From the NCBI GenBank assembly GCA_038121105.1, contig JAYONB010000001.1, forward strand, positions 1 through 64,000: DNA of 64,000 nucleotides, given 5' to 3'. Both the position numbers and the translations under genes were made by a program. Below, in pieces: positions 56,850 through 64,000 of the stretch. The notes beneath the pieces were generated by a model, which was not told where the DNA came from, searched no databases, and was given only the letters and a program-made list of their open reading frames with translations. The DNA is from CALJDF01 sp038121105 (GTDB taxonomy: Bacteria > Pseudomonadota > Alphaproteobacteria > SHVP01). Within the stretch, counting starts at the first letter, position 1; every line of letters begins with the position of its first letter.

Positions 56850-58528
56850 TGGACGACCTCCTTCTGACGGCGACTCCGGGTCGGCGCCGCGGGCAAAATC
56901 ACCTGAACGTCGACCAAGGGACGTTTTTGGGAAATCGATCGCACCACGCGATTGATGGCGCGGCGCGCAAAGGTTTCGAGGTCGACGGGATCGGTTCGGC
57001 GGCCCCGGGGCGCACGGGCGATCTGATCTTCGATTTCCGCACCGATATCGTCGCCTAAGTTTTCACCCGGTTCGGCTGCCAGGCCGTGGACCGAGACCCG
57101 GACGTCGGGCCTGTCCGACCCGGCGACAATGACGACGACGATCATACCGTTGTGCATGAGGCGGCGCCGTTCGCGCAAGGCCTCGCTGTCCGTTGACACC
57201 AGCAAACCATCGTCTACCGCGAAGCGCCCGCTGGGAACGTGATCGACGACCTCGGCGGGGCCAGGCGCCAGCCGGATTACGCTACCGTTGTGCGGGGTGA
57301 CCACCTCCGGCACGCCGAGGCTTGCGGCCAAGGTGCTGTGTTCGGCGAGATGCACGGATTCGCCGTGGACGGGCACGGCAATCCGGGGCCGCAGGTGAGC
57401 GTACATCCGGCGCAGTTCCTCGCGTCGCGGGTGGCCCGAGACATGGACGAAATCAGTGTGTTCGGTCAGCACCTCAATACCCCCTTCGACCAGCCGGTTG
57501 CACAGGGTGCCGATGGGGCGTTCGTTGCCGGGAATGATCTTGGAGGAAAAAATCACTGTATCGCCCGGCTCTAAGCTGACGTGGGGATGATCGTGAAAGG
57601 CAATTCGGCTCATCGCGCCGCGCGGCTCGCCCTGGCAACCGGTGCACAGGAGAAGGACGTTCTCGCGTGGCAAAAGAGGAACCTCCTCGTCGCGCAAGAT
57701 CTTGGGGATGTCTTGGAGATATCCGGCCTTTTTTGCGGATTCGATCATGCGCAGCAGCGACCGTCCGGCGACCGCTAAGGATCGGCCGGTCGCCATTGCG
57801 ACGTCGGCGGCGCTGCGAATCCGGGCAATATTGGACGAAAAGGTCGTGATCACCACCCGACCGGGTTGTTCATCGACCAAGCGGGTCAGGCTCTCTTTGA
57901 CGGCCCCTTCTGAGCCTGATTCGCCTTCACCAAACACGTTGGTCGAATCGCAAATCATCGCCAAAACGCCTTCGTCGCCAATTGCCCGCAGGCGCTCTTC
58001 GTCGGTCGGCTGGCCGACGACGGGATCCGGGTCGAACTTCCAGTCGCCGGTGTGAAAAACGGTGCCGGCCTCGGTGTCGATCGTGAGCGCGCTGCCTTCG
58101 GGAATCGAATGAGTGATCGGCCAATAGGTTACCCGAAATGGCCCTATTTCCTGCGCCTTGCCGTAATCGACGACGTGGATCGGGCCGGACTTGGCGTGGC
58201 CGCCGTCGGACAGTTTTCGCTCCAGCACCGCAGCCGCGAACGGCGTTGCATAGATCGGGCATTTGAGACGATCCCAAAGGTAAGGGACGGCCCCGAGATG
58301 ATCTTCATGGGCGTGGGTAAGAACCAAGGCAACGAGATTGTCGCGTTCGCTCTCGATGAAACTGGTGTCGGGAGTGAGGACATCGATGCCGGGAAGCGAG
58401 TCGTCGGCAAAGGTGATCCCGAGATCGACCATCAACCACTTTCCGCGATGAGCGTAGAGGTTAAGATTCATCCCGATCTCGCCTGACCCACCAAGCGGCA
58501 AGAACAAAAGCTCATTGGCGTTGCTCAT
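56846..58528 (-). CDS. rnj: Ribonuclease J
   Basis: RNase J is a zinc-dependent metallo-beta-lactamase/beta-CASP nuclease with endo- and 5'-exonuclease activity in RNA processing and decay. From the ATG at 58528 it has 560 residues: LLFLPLGGSGEIGMNLNLYA, the zinc motif LTHAHEDHLGAVPYLWDRL, ITHSIPEGSALTID, VLLLCTGCQGEPRGAMSRIA (beta-CASP) and HVSGHPRREELRRMYAHLRP. The C-terminal domain ends in a basic tail. It overlaps coaX by four bases and mce by four. Its presence fits alphaproteobacteria, which often pair RNase J with RNase E. Confidence 0.96.
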   Translation of the reverse strand: MSNANELLFLPLGGSGEIGMNLNLYAHRGKWLMVDLGITFADDSLPGIDVLTPDTSFIESERDNLVALVLTHAHEDHLGAVPYLWDRLKCPIYATPFAAAVLERKLSDGGHAKSGPIHVVDYGKAQEIGPFRVTYWPITHSIPEGSALTIDTEAGTVFHTGDWKFDPDPVVGQPTDEERLRAIGDEGVLAMICDSTNVFGEGESGSEGAVKESLTRLVDEQPGRVVITTFSSNIARIRSAADVAMATGRSLAVAGRSLLRMIESAKKAGYLQDIPKILRDEEVPLLPRENVLLLCTGCQGEPRGAMSRIAFHDHPHVSLEPGDTVIFSSKIIPGNERPIGTLCNRLVEGGIEVLTEHTDFVHVSGHPRREELRRMYAHLRPRIAVPVHGESVHLAEHSTLAASLGVPEVVTPHNGSVIRLAPGPAEVVDHVPSGRFAVDDGLLVSTDSEALRERRRLMHNGMIVVVIVAGSDRPDVRVSVHGLAAEPGENLGDDIGAEIEDQIARAPRGRRTDPVDLETFARRAINRVVRSISQKRPLVDVQVILPAAPTRSRRQKEVVQ

Positions 58529-59304
58529 CCGGCGGCAGCCCTGTTCTGGCGTTTCCAAATCTCGACGATCCCGGTCAGCGTGATATCGGGATCGATGGCG
58601 GTGATGACATCCGAGGCGTCGTTAAAGATCGCCGCCAGACCGCCGGTGGCGATGACCTTCATGGGTTGGCCGAACTCCTCGGTGATACGCGCGACAAGCC
58701 CCTCGATCAGGCCGAGATAGCCCCAATACACGCCTGACTGCATGGCCCCAACGGTCCCGGCGCCGATCACCTTGTCCGGTCGGGCGACCGCAATTCGCGG
58801 TAAGTGAGCTGCCGCATCGTGGAGAGCTTTGAGCGATAGATTGATGCCAGGGGCAATCACGCCGCCGCGATAGTTGCCCTCGGCATCGACGATGTCGAAT
58901 GTGGTGCCGGTCCCAAAATCGAGAACGATCGCTGGCCCGCCATATTGACTGCTCACCGCGACCGCGTTGGCGAGGCGGTCGGCCCCTGCGGACTCCGGGT
59001 CGTCGATCGCGACTTTAATACCGAGGTCGAGTTTGCGGCTGACGATGAGAGGCTCGCATTCGAAATAGCGCCGACAAAGCTGTTCGAGATCGAGTAACGC
59101 ATGCGGGACCACGCTGCAGATTATGGCGTCGGAAATCTGCTCCGGCTTGAGCCCTTGCATTTCCATCAGGCTGGAAAGCCAAACGGCATAGTCATCGGCG
59201 GTTCTCGGTTGTCCCGTTGCCGCGCGCCACAGCCCCATCCGCTTGTCGCCTTCGTAGACCGCGAAAACGATGTTGGTATTGCCTGAGTCGATTGCCAACA
59301 GCAT
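58525..59304 (-). CDS. coaX: Type III pantothenate kinase
   Basis: CoaX phosphorylates pantothenate in the first step of coenzyme A synthesis. The 259-residue ASKHA-fold protein has the P-loop-like LLAIDSGNTNIVFAVYEG at the start, the signature ESAGADRLANAVA (about 103-115), IVLDFGTGTTFDIVDAEGNY and GGVIAPGINLSLKAL. Type III enzymes are insensitive to CoA feedback. It lies between birA (three-base gap) and rnj (four-base overlap), the standard nuoN-birA-coaX-rnj order of alphaproteobacteria. Confidence 0.97.
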   Translation of the reverse strand: MLLAIDSGNTNIVFAVYEGDKRMGLWRAATGQPRTADDYAVWLSSLMEMQGLKPEQISDAIICSVVPHALLDLEQLCRRYFECEPLIVSRKLDLGIKVAIDDPESAGADRLANAVAVSSQYGGPAIVLDFGTGTTFDIVDAEGNYRGGVIAPGINLSLKALHDAAAHLPRIAVARPDKVIGAGTVGAMQSGVYWGYLGLIEGLVARITEEFGQPMKVIATGGLAAIFNDASDVITAIDPDITLTGIVEIWKRQNRAAAG

Positions 59305-59307
59305 GGG

Positions 59308-60060
59308 TTAGCCCGTGCCTCCAAAGAAAACTTCACCGCCGGTGACCCGTCGGGTTGTGCCGTCCGTCAATTGCGCCAACAGTGCGCCTGTTTCATCGAC
59401 CCCGTCAAAGACGGCGTCCATCGTTTCGTCATGAAGCCGCATTCGAATCGGCTGCCCTATGCCATGGGCGCGTGCGAGCCAAGCGTCGCGGACGACCTGA
59501 AAACCGTCTTCCTGCCAGATACGATACCACGCGAGGAACCTTTCGCAGAAGTCGGCGATCACGTTTTCAGGATCGGCAGCGTTGTCGCCCTCGTTCTTGA
59601 GCGACGTGGCATTGCCTTGCCCGGTTGGCGTTTGAACAACGTTCAACCCGATGCCGACGATCAGCCATTGGATTCGGTCGGAGGTGCTAGGGCCCGCTTC
59701 GAGCAAAATGCCGGAAATTTTCTTGCCGTCGCATAACACGTCGTTCGGCCATTTGAGCGCCACATCACGAGACACGGTCCGGGCGGCCACCAAGTCGCCA
59801 ACGGTGACAGCGGCGACAAACGAGAGTTGCGCAGCCTTTTGGGGGGGTGAATCCGGTCGCAAGATTAGAGACAGGAAGATGTTGCCTTCGAGCGATTCCC
59901 AAGTATTTCCTCGACGGCCGCGTCCGGCACGTTGACGTCTAGCGGTAACGAGCGTGCCTTCGGGCGCGCCTGTTTCGGCAAGCTCCCGCGCGATATCATT
60001 GGTGCTACCGACCTCGTCCCGCGCATGCCGAATAAAGAAATCGGCGGGAAGTTCGTTCAA
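59308..60060 (-). CDS. birA: Biotin-[acetyl-CoA-carboxylase] ligase
   Basis: BirA attaches biotin to carboxylase carrier proteins. The 250-residue protein has no N-terminal HTH, so it is a ligase only and not a repressor. Motifs are VGSTNDIARELAETGAPEGT, RQRAGRGRRGNTWESLEGNI (biotinyl-AMP loop), LSFVAAVTVGDLVAA, LKWPNDVLCDGKKISGILLE and IVGIGLNVVQ. The start is a TTG overlapping the nuoN stop by four bases (TTGA); no better start is in frame. Confidence 0.95.
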   Translation of the reverse strand: MNELPADFFIRHARDEVGSTNDIARELAETGAPEGTLVTARRQRAGRGRRGNTWESLEGNIFLSLILRPDSPPQKAAQLSFVAAVTVGDLVAARTVSRDVALKWPNDVLCDGKKISGILLEAGPSTSDRIQWLIVGIGLNVVQTPTGQGNATSLKNEGDNAADPENVIADFCERFLAWYRIWQEDGFQVVRDAWLARAHGIGQPIRMRLHDETMDAVFDGVDETGALLAQLTDGTTRRVTGGEVFFGGTG

Positions 60061-61508
60061 GGAATGAGCGCGGCGGCCGCAGCTTGGGTCCAGGCCAAGA
60101 ACGGCCCAGGGAGGATGACGAAGAAGGTGGTAAAGATGCCTGAGGCGCCCAGGATCAGGAACATTTCGCGACCGATCGGGCGCTCGAAAGCCTCCGCGGG
60201 TTCGTCGAAATACATCACTTTGATGATCCGGAGGTAATAGAAGGCGCCAACCACGCTCGACAGGACACCCAAAACGGCGAGCGTGTAGAGCTCGGCGTCG
60301 ATGGCCGCGAGAAAGACGTAGAACTTACCGAAGAAGCCCGCCAATGGCGGAATGCCGGCAAGCGAGAACAGCAGGACCGCCAGGATGAGGGCGAGGACCG
60401 GGTTGTTGCGCCCCAATCCGGCGAGATCGTCGATGCCTTCGACCATCTGTCCTTTGACCCGCATGGTCAGGATCGCGGCAAAGGTGCCGATATTCATGAC
60501 GACGTAAATCAAGAGGTAAATAAGCACTGCTTGGACACCGGCTTCGGTTCCTGCTGCCAGACCAACGAGGGCAAACCCCATATGGCCGATCGAGCTGTAG
60601 GCCATAAGGCGTTTGATGTTGGTCTGCCGGATGGCGGCAAAGGCGCCGTAGGCCATCGACAAAATCGCGATCAGGGTGATGACTTGTTGCCAATCGTCGA
60701 CCATGCCGAAAAACGGAGCGACCAAAGCACGGACGAGCAGCGCAAGAGCGGCCACCTTCGGTGCGATGGCGAAAAACGCGGTTGCCGGAGTAGCGGCCCC
60801 TTCGTAGACATCGGGCGTCCACATGTGAAAAGGCACCGCGGATACCTTGAAAGCCAAGCCCGAGATCAGGAAGACCAGCCCGACAATGAGACCGACCGAT
60901 GGGGTTTGACCGGCATCGGTGTACAGCGCGCCAATCGTTTCGAAATTGGTCGACCCGGTGAAGCCATAGATCATCGAGGCGCCGTACAGCAGCATGCCCG
61001 ACGACAACGCACCGAGGACGAAGTACTTGAGCCCCGCTTCGGTCGATTTGAGCGTGTCGCGCTTGAACGCGGCGATGACGTAAAGCGAGAGGCTTTGGAG
61101 TTCGATCCCGACATAGAGCGAGATCAGGTCGTTGGCCGACACCATCATCAACATGCCGACGGTGGCCAGCAGGATCAGGATCGGGAACTCGAAGCGCTCC
61201 ATCCCTTCCCGCCGGATGTAATCCAACGACATGATCAAGGAGGCGGCCGCGCCTATTAGGATTAGGCCCTTTGTTAGCGTCGAAAATGAATCGACGACGA
61301 ACATGCCGGCAAAGGTGACCGCGTCTTCTTGGCCGCCGAATACGATGAAGACAAATGCGACCGCAATGCCGAGAACCGCGAGCCAGGACACTAGGCGGGT
61401 GCCCTCGTTGCCACGGAAGGCGCCGATCATGAGCAGCAACATGGCAACGCCCGCGAGCCAAATTTCGGGCAGCGCCGGCATGAAATCTGGGATGGGTGCT
61501 TGTGGCAT
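60057..61508 (-). CDS. nuoN: NADH-quinone oxidoreductase subunit N
   Basis: NuoN is one of the three antiporter-like proton-pumping subunits of complex I. The 483-residue protein is nearly all membrane helices (about 14). Key landmarks are the Glu in ISLYVGIELQSLSLYVIAAF, the Lys in GLKYFVLGALSSGMLLYG, GLAFKVSAVPFHMWTPDVYE (conserved Lys) and LMAYSSIGHMGFALVGLA. It starts three bases after nuoM. It is the last nuo gene before birA. Confidence 0.97.
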   Translation of the reverse strand: MPQAPIPDFMPALPEIWLAGVAMLLLMIGAFRGNEGTRLVSWLAVLGIAVAFVFIVFGGQEDAVTFAGMFVVDSFSTLTKGLILIGAAASLIMSLDYIRREGMERFEFPILILLATVGMLMMVSANDLISLYVGIELQSLSLYVIAAFKRDTLKSTEAGLKYFVLGALSSGMLLYGASMIYGFTGSTNFETIGALYTDAGQTPSVGLIVGLVFLISGLAFKVSAVPFHMWTPDVYEGAATPATAFFAIAPKVAALALLVRALVAPFFGMVDDWQQVITLIAILSMAYGAFAAIRQTNIKRLMAYSSIGHMGFALVGLAAGTEAGVQAVLIYLLIYVVMNIGTFAAILTMRVKGQMVEGIDDLAGLGRNNPVLALILAVLLFSLAGIPPLAGFFGKFYVFLAAIDAELYTLAVLGVLSSVVGAFYYLRIIKVMYFDEPAEAFERPIGREMFLILGASGIFTTFFVILPGPFLAWTQAAAAALIP

Positions 61509-61511
61509 TGC

Positions 61512-63023
61512 CTACCTCCCGGCCACGAAGACCGAACGCGCGCCCTCAAGCGCCGCATGGTGTTGGCTGATTAAATTCTCGACCGAAACATGCATGACAT
61601 CGAGCAGAGGTTGCGGATAGACGCCAAAGAAGATGATGGCGGCCAAGAGCGGCGCCAAGATCGCCACCTCGCGGGCATTTACGTCCTTGAGGCTTTTGAG
61701 GTCGGCTTTTTCCAACACGCCGAAGATGACCCGGCGGTAGAGCCACAAGGCGTAGCCCGCGCTGAGAATGATCCCCGTAGTGGCAAGAAGCGCCACCCAG
61801 GTGTTGACCTGGAAGACGCCCACCAGAACCAAGAACTCGCCAACAAAGCCGGTGGTGCCCGGGAGCCCGACATTCGCAAGCGTAAACACCAAGAAGAAGG
61901 TGGCGTAGCGCGGCATCCGGTGCACGATTCCGCCGTAACGTGCAATTTCACGGGTATGTAGTCGGTCGTAGACGACGCCGACGCTGAGGAAGAGCGCGCC
62001 CGAGATCAGACCATGACTGAGCATCTGAAAGATGCCGCCCTCGATACCTTGTTGATTAAAGGTAAACAGCCCGATCGTCACGAAACCCATGTGAGCGACA
62101 GACGAATACGCGACCAATTTTTTGATGTCTTCCTGCATCAGTGCGACGAGGGACGCGTAGATCACCGCAATGACGCTGAGGGTGAAGATCAGCGGCGTAA
62201 AGAACTCGGTCGCTTCGGGGAGCATCGGAATGGAGAACCGTAGGAACCCGTAAGCGCCCATCTTCAACAGGACGGCCGCCAGGACGACGGAGCCTGCCGT
62301 CGGTGCCTCAACGTGGGCATCGGGAAGCCAAGTGTGGACCGGCCACATCGGTATCTTGACGGCAAACGATGCGAGGAACGCCAACCAAAGCCACTTTTGC
62401 AAGGCCGGATCGAAGCCGTGTGCAATCAATGTAGGAATGTCGGTGGTGCCCGCCTCGAAGAACATCGCCATGATGGCGAGGAGCATCAGGACGGAACCGG
62501 CGAGCGTGTAGAGGAAGAACTTAAAGGTTGCGTAGATGCGATTGCCGCCACCCCAAATGCCGATGATCAAGAACATCGGAATGAGGCCGCCTTCGAAGAA
62601 CAGATAGAACAGGACGAAGTCGAGTGCCGAAAACACGCCGACCATCGTCGCTTCCATGATCAAGAAGGCGATCATGTATTCCTTGACCCGGGTCTGGATC
62701 GAATTCCAGCTGGCCAGGATGCAAATCGGCATCAAGAACGTCGACAGGATGATGAACAGCATCGAAATACCGTCGATGCCAACGTGGTAGGTGATCGAGT
62801 CAGACAGCCACTTGTACTGTTCGACGAACTGGAAACCCGCGGTTTGATTGTCGAATCCGACCCAGAGCGGGATCGACAGAACGAAGTTGCCCAGCGTCGT
62901 CCACAGCGCAACGAATTTGGCGTTGCGCGCCACGATCGCGTCGTCCCCCCGAATGAACAGGATGAACAGCGCACCCACGAGGGGCACGAAGATGACGAGC
63001 GAAAGAAGGGGCCAATCGGACAT
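61512..63023 (-). CDS. nuoM: NADH-quinone oxidoreductase subunit M
   Basis: NuoM is the second antiporter-like subunit of complex I. The 503-residue protein has about 14 membrane helices. Conserved features are the Glu in FDFVLFYLFFEGGLIPMFLI-type sequence, the Lys in FKFFLYTLAGSVLMLLAI, LAFLASFAVKIPMWPVHTWL (Lys) and LVAYSSVAHMGFVTIGLF. It starts six bases after nuoL. Confidence 0.97.
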   Translation of the reverse strand: MSDWPLLSLVIFVPLVGALFILFIRGDDAIVARNAKFVALWTTLGNFVLSIPLWVGFDNQTAGFQFVEQYKWLSDSITYHVGIDGISMLFIILSTFLMPICILASWNSIQTRVKEYMIAFLIMEATMVGVFSALDFVLFYLFFEGGLIPMFLIIGIWGGGNRIYATFKFFLYTLAGSVLMLLAIMAMFFEAGTTDIPTLIAHGFDPALQKWLWLAFLASFAVKIPMWPVHTWLPDAHVEAPTAGSVVLAAVLLKMGAYGFLRFSIPMLPEATEFFTPLIFTLSVIAVIYASLVALMQEDIKKLVAYSSVAHMGFVTIGLFTFNQQGIEGGIFQMLSHGLISGALFLSVGVVYDRLHTREIARYGGIVHRMPRYATFFLVFTLANVGLPGTTGFVGEFLVLVGVFQVNTWVALLATTGIILSAGYALWLYRRVIFGVLEKADLKSLKDVNAREVAILAPLLAAIIFFGVYPQPLLDVMHVSVENLISQHHAALEGARSVFVAGR

Positions 63024-63029
63024 CGCGGC

Positions 63030-64000
63030 CTAACCGAAGAAAAGGAACCAAGAAACGAGAACCGCCACGCCGATCATCATTGCGAACGCGTAGTGGTAGA
63101 GATAACCGGATTGGAGCGCCGCCGACCGTCGAGCGAGGCCCATCACCATGGCGGCGAACCCATCCGGTCCGAAGCCGTCGATAATGCGCCCGTCACCCAC
63201 TCGCCACAGAGTGTAGCCCAAGAACTTGGCGGGCCGGACCAACAGCGCCTCGTAGATTTCGTCGAAATACCATTTGTTCAGCAAGAACTCGTAGACCGGG
63301 CGATTTGCGTTGGCGATCCGCGGTGGCAGGTCGGGACGGCGAAGGTACAAATACCAAGCCATCAGGAGCCCGATGAGGCCCGCGAAGACCGGTAGCATTT
63401 TGACCCCGAACCCGAGGTGATGCGCTTCTTCTAGGACGTGCTTGCTGGCGTCGAGCATGAAGATCGCATGGCCCCAAAACTCTTCGCTCTCGGTAAACGC
63501 ATGGACGGCAAAGATGCCGGCGAAAATCGCGCCAACCGTCAGCACCATATTGGGAATGTTCATGCTGAGCGGCGCTTCGTGCGCGTGTGCCAAGACCGAC
63601 TGGTCGGCGCGCGTTTTGCCGTGGAACGTCATGAACAACAAACGGCCCGAATAGAGTGCGGTGAGGAACGCTACGGCAAGTCCCACCCAATAAGCGAAGT
63701 TCGCCCCGGTGGCGTGGGACACCCACGCGACCTCAAGAATCAGGTCCTTGGAGTAAAACCCTGAGAAGCCGAACACGCCCGCGATCCCGACGCCCGCCAG
63801 CGAAATCGACCCGATCCACATCATCGTGCCGGTAAGGGGCATCAAGCTGAATAGGCCGCCCATCTTGCGCATATCTTGTTCGTCCGACATGGCGTGGATG
63901 ACCGAACCGGCGCCGAGGAACAGAAGCGCTTTGAAGAAGGCGTGGGTGAAGAGGTGGAAGATCGCTACCGAGTAGGCCGATAGGCCGGCGGCAAAGAACA
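63030..64000 (-). CDS. nuoL: NADH-quinone oxidoreductase subunit L, C-terminal part, runs off right edge
   Basis: This is the C-terminal portion of the largest antiporter-like subunit of complex I. The 5' end lies beyond the window. The frame is open from 64000 and reads FFAAGLSAYSVAIFHLFTHA, then FFKALLFLGAGSVIHAMSDE, a hallmark of NuoL. GGLFSLMPLTGTMMWIGSIS and FGFSGFYSKDLILEVAW follow. The C-terminal part carries the piston-type amphipathic region. An internal ATG at 63890 is not the start. About 323 residues are present of the usual 640. Confidence 0.97.
   Translation of the reverse strand, partial: FFAAGLSAYSVAIFHLFTHAFFKALLFLGAGSVIHAMSDEQDMRKMGGLFSLMPLTGTMMWIGSISLAGVGIAGVFGFSGFYSKDLILEVAWVSHATGANFAYWVGLAVAFLTALYSGRLLFMTFHGKTRADQSVLAHAHEAPLSMNIPNMVLTVGAIFAGIFAVHAFTESEEFWGHAIFMLDASKHVLEEAHHLGFGVKMLPVFAGLIGLLMAWYLYLRRPDLPPRIANANRPVYEFLLNKWYFDEIYEALLVRPAKFLGYTLWRVGDGRIIDGFGPDGFAAMVMGLARRSAALQSGYLYHYAFAMMIGVAVLVSWFLFFG

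Noticed and set aside
62313..63395. Plus-strand open frame of 360 codons
   Set aside because: It is antisense to nuoM and nuoL; the His/Arg/Glu-rich composition is the mirror of hydrophobic codons.

Overview
The window is a high-GC piece of an alphaproteobacterial chromosome. Gene content and order fit the Rhodospirillales/Rhodospirillaceae. Supporting signs are a PDH E1-beta with a fused lipoyl domain, LpxI instead of LpxH, a short ProS of about 440 residues, a LexA box of the GAAC-N7-GAAC type, and the runs gltX-gltA-lpxB and lpxI-lpxA-fabZ-lpxD-skp-bamA-rseP-dxr-cdsA-uppS-frr-pyrH-tsf-rpsB. A run of exactly 100 N shows that this is a draft scaffold. Almost all of it is housekeeping, mostly on the minus strand and packed with 1 to 4 base start/stop overlaps. 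No tRNA, rRNA, IS element, prophage or CRISPR array was seen.

Layout. 1-3.5 kb: pyruvate dehydrogenase pdhC (runs off the left edge and is anomalous there), pdhB, pdhA, then ftsB. 3.6-6.7 kb: accessory genes (NnrS-type membrane protein, Asp/Glu-racemase-superfamily enzyme, DoxX-like protein, SDR oxidoreductase). 6.8-12.1 kb: eno, kdsA, pyrG, secG, a small coupled ORF and tpiA. 12.3-14.2 kb: PpiD-type chaperone. 14.2-19.7 kb: a minus-strand copper cassette (copA, cueR, a YibQ-like divergent polysaccharide deacetylase, copZ, PCu(A)C chaperone, cytochrome c) headed by a CueR-type promoter with 19-bp spacing. 19.8-24.2 kb: trpD, trpC, moaC, moeA and lexA with its SOS box. 24.2-29.0 kb: comEC, interrupted by the assembly gap, among small unrecognised genes and two divergent exported paralogues. 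29.1-32.6 kb: gltX, gltA, a small membrane peptide and gloA. 32.6-46.9 kb: lipid A, outer membrane, isoprenoid, phospholipid and translation genes from lpxB to rpsB. 47.1-48.5 kb: a plus-strand methyltransferase and a small partner. 48.5-55.4 kb: dnaE, lolD, lolC, proS. 55.5-64 kb: an exported hypothetical protein, a DUF1467 protein, mce, rnj, coaX, birA, nuoN, nuoM and partial nuoL.

How the genes fit together. The lpx/fabZ/bamA/skp/rseP/lolCD/kdsA genes jointly build the outer membrane: lipid A and Kdo, beta-barrel assembly and lipoprotein release. eno, tpiA, pdhABC, gltA and nuoLMN carry carbon from glycolysis to respiration. The copper cassette links efflux, sensing and periplasmic copper handling.

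The most useful leads are: the broken E2 reading frame at the left edge; the copper cassette placed between ppiD and trpD, with an unexpected deacetylase and a probably leaderless copA; the two-cysteine exported paralogues around comEC; a possibly nonsense-interrupted gene near 28 kb; an rpsB leader able to hide its own ribosome binding site; and the methyltransferase pair between rpsB and dnaE. I found no obviously new multi-gene system. All coordinates and motifs were read by eye; no homology search was run.
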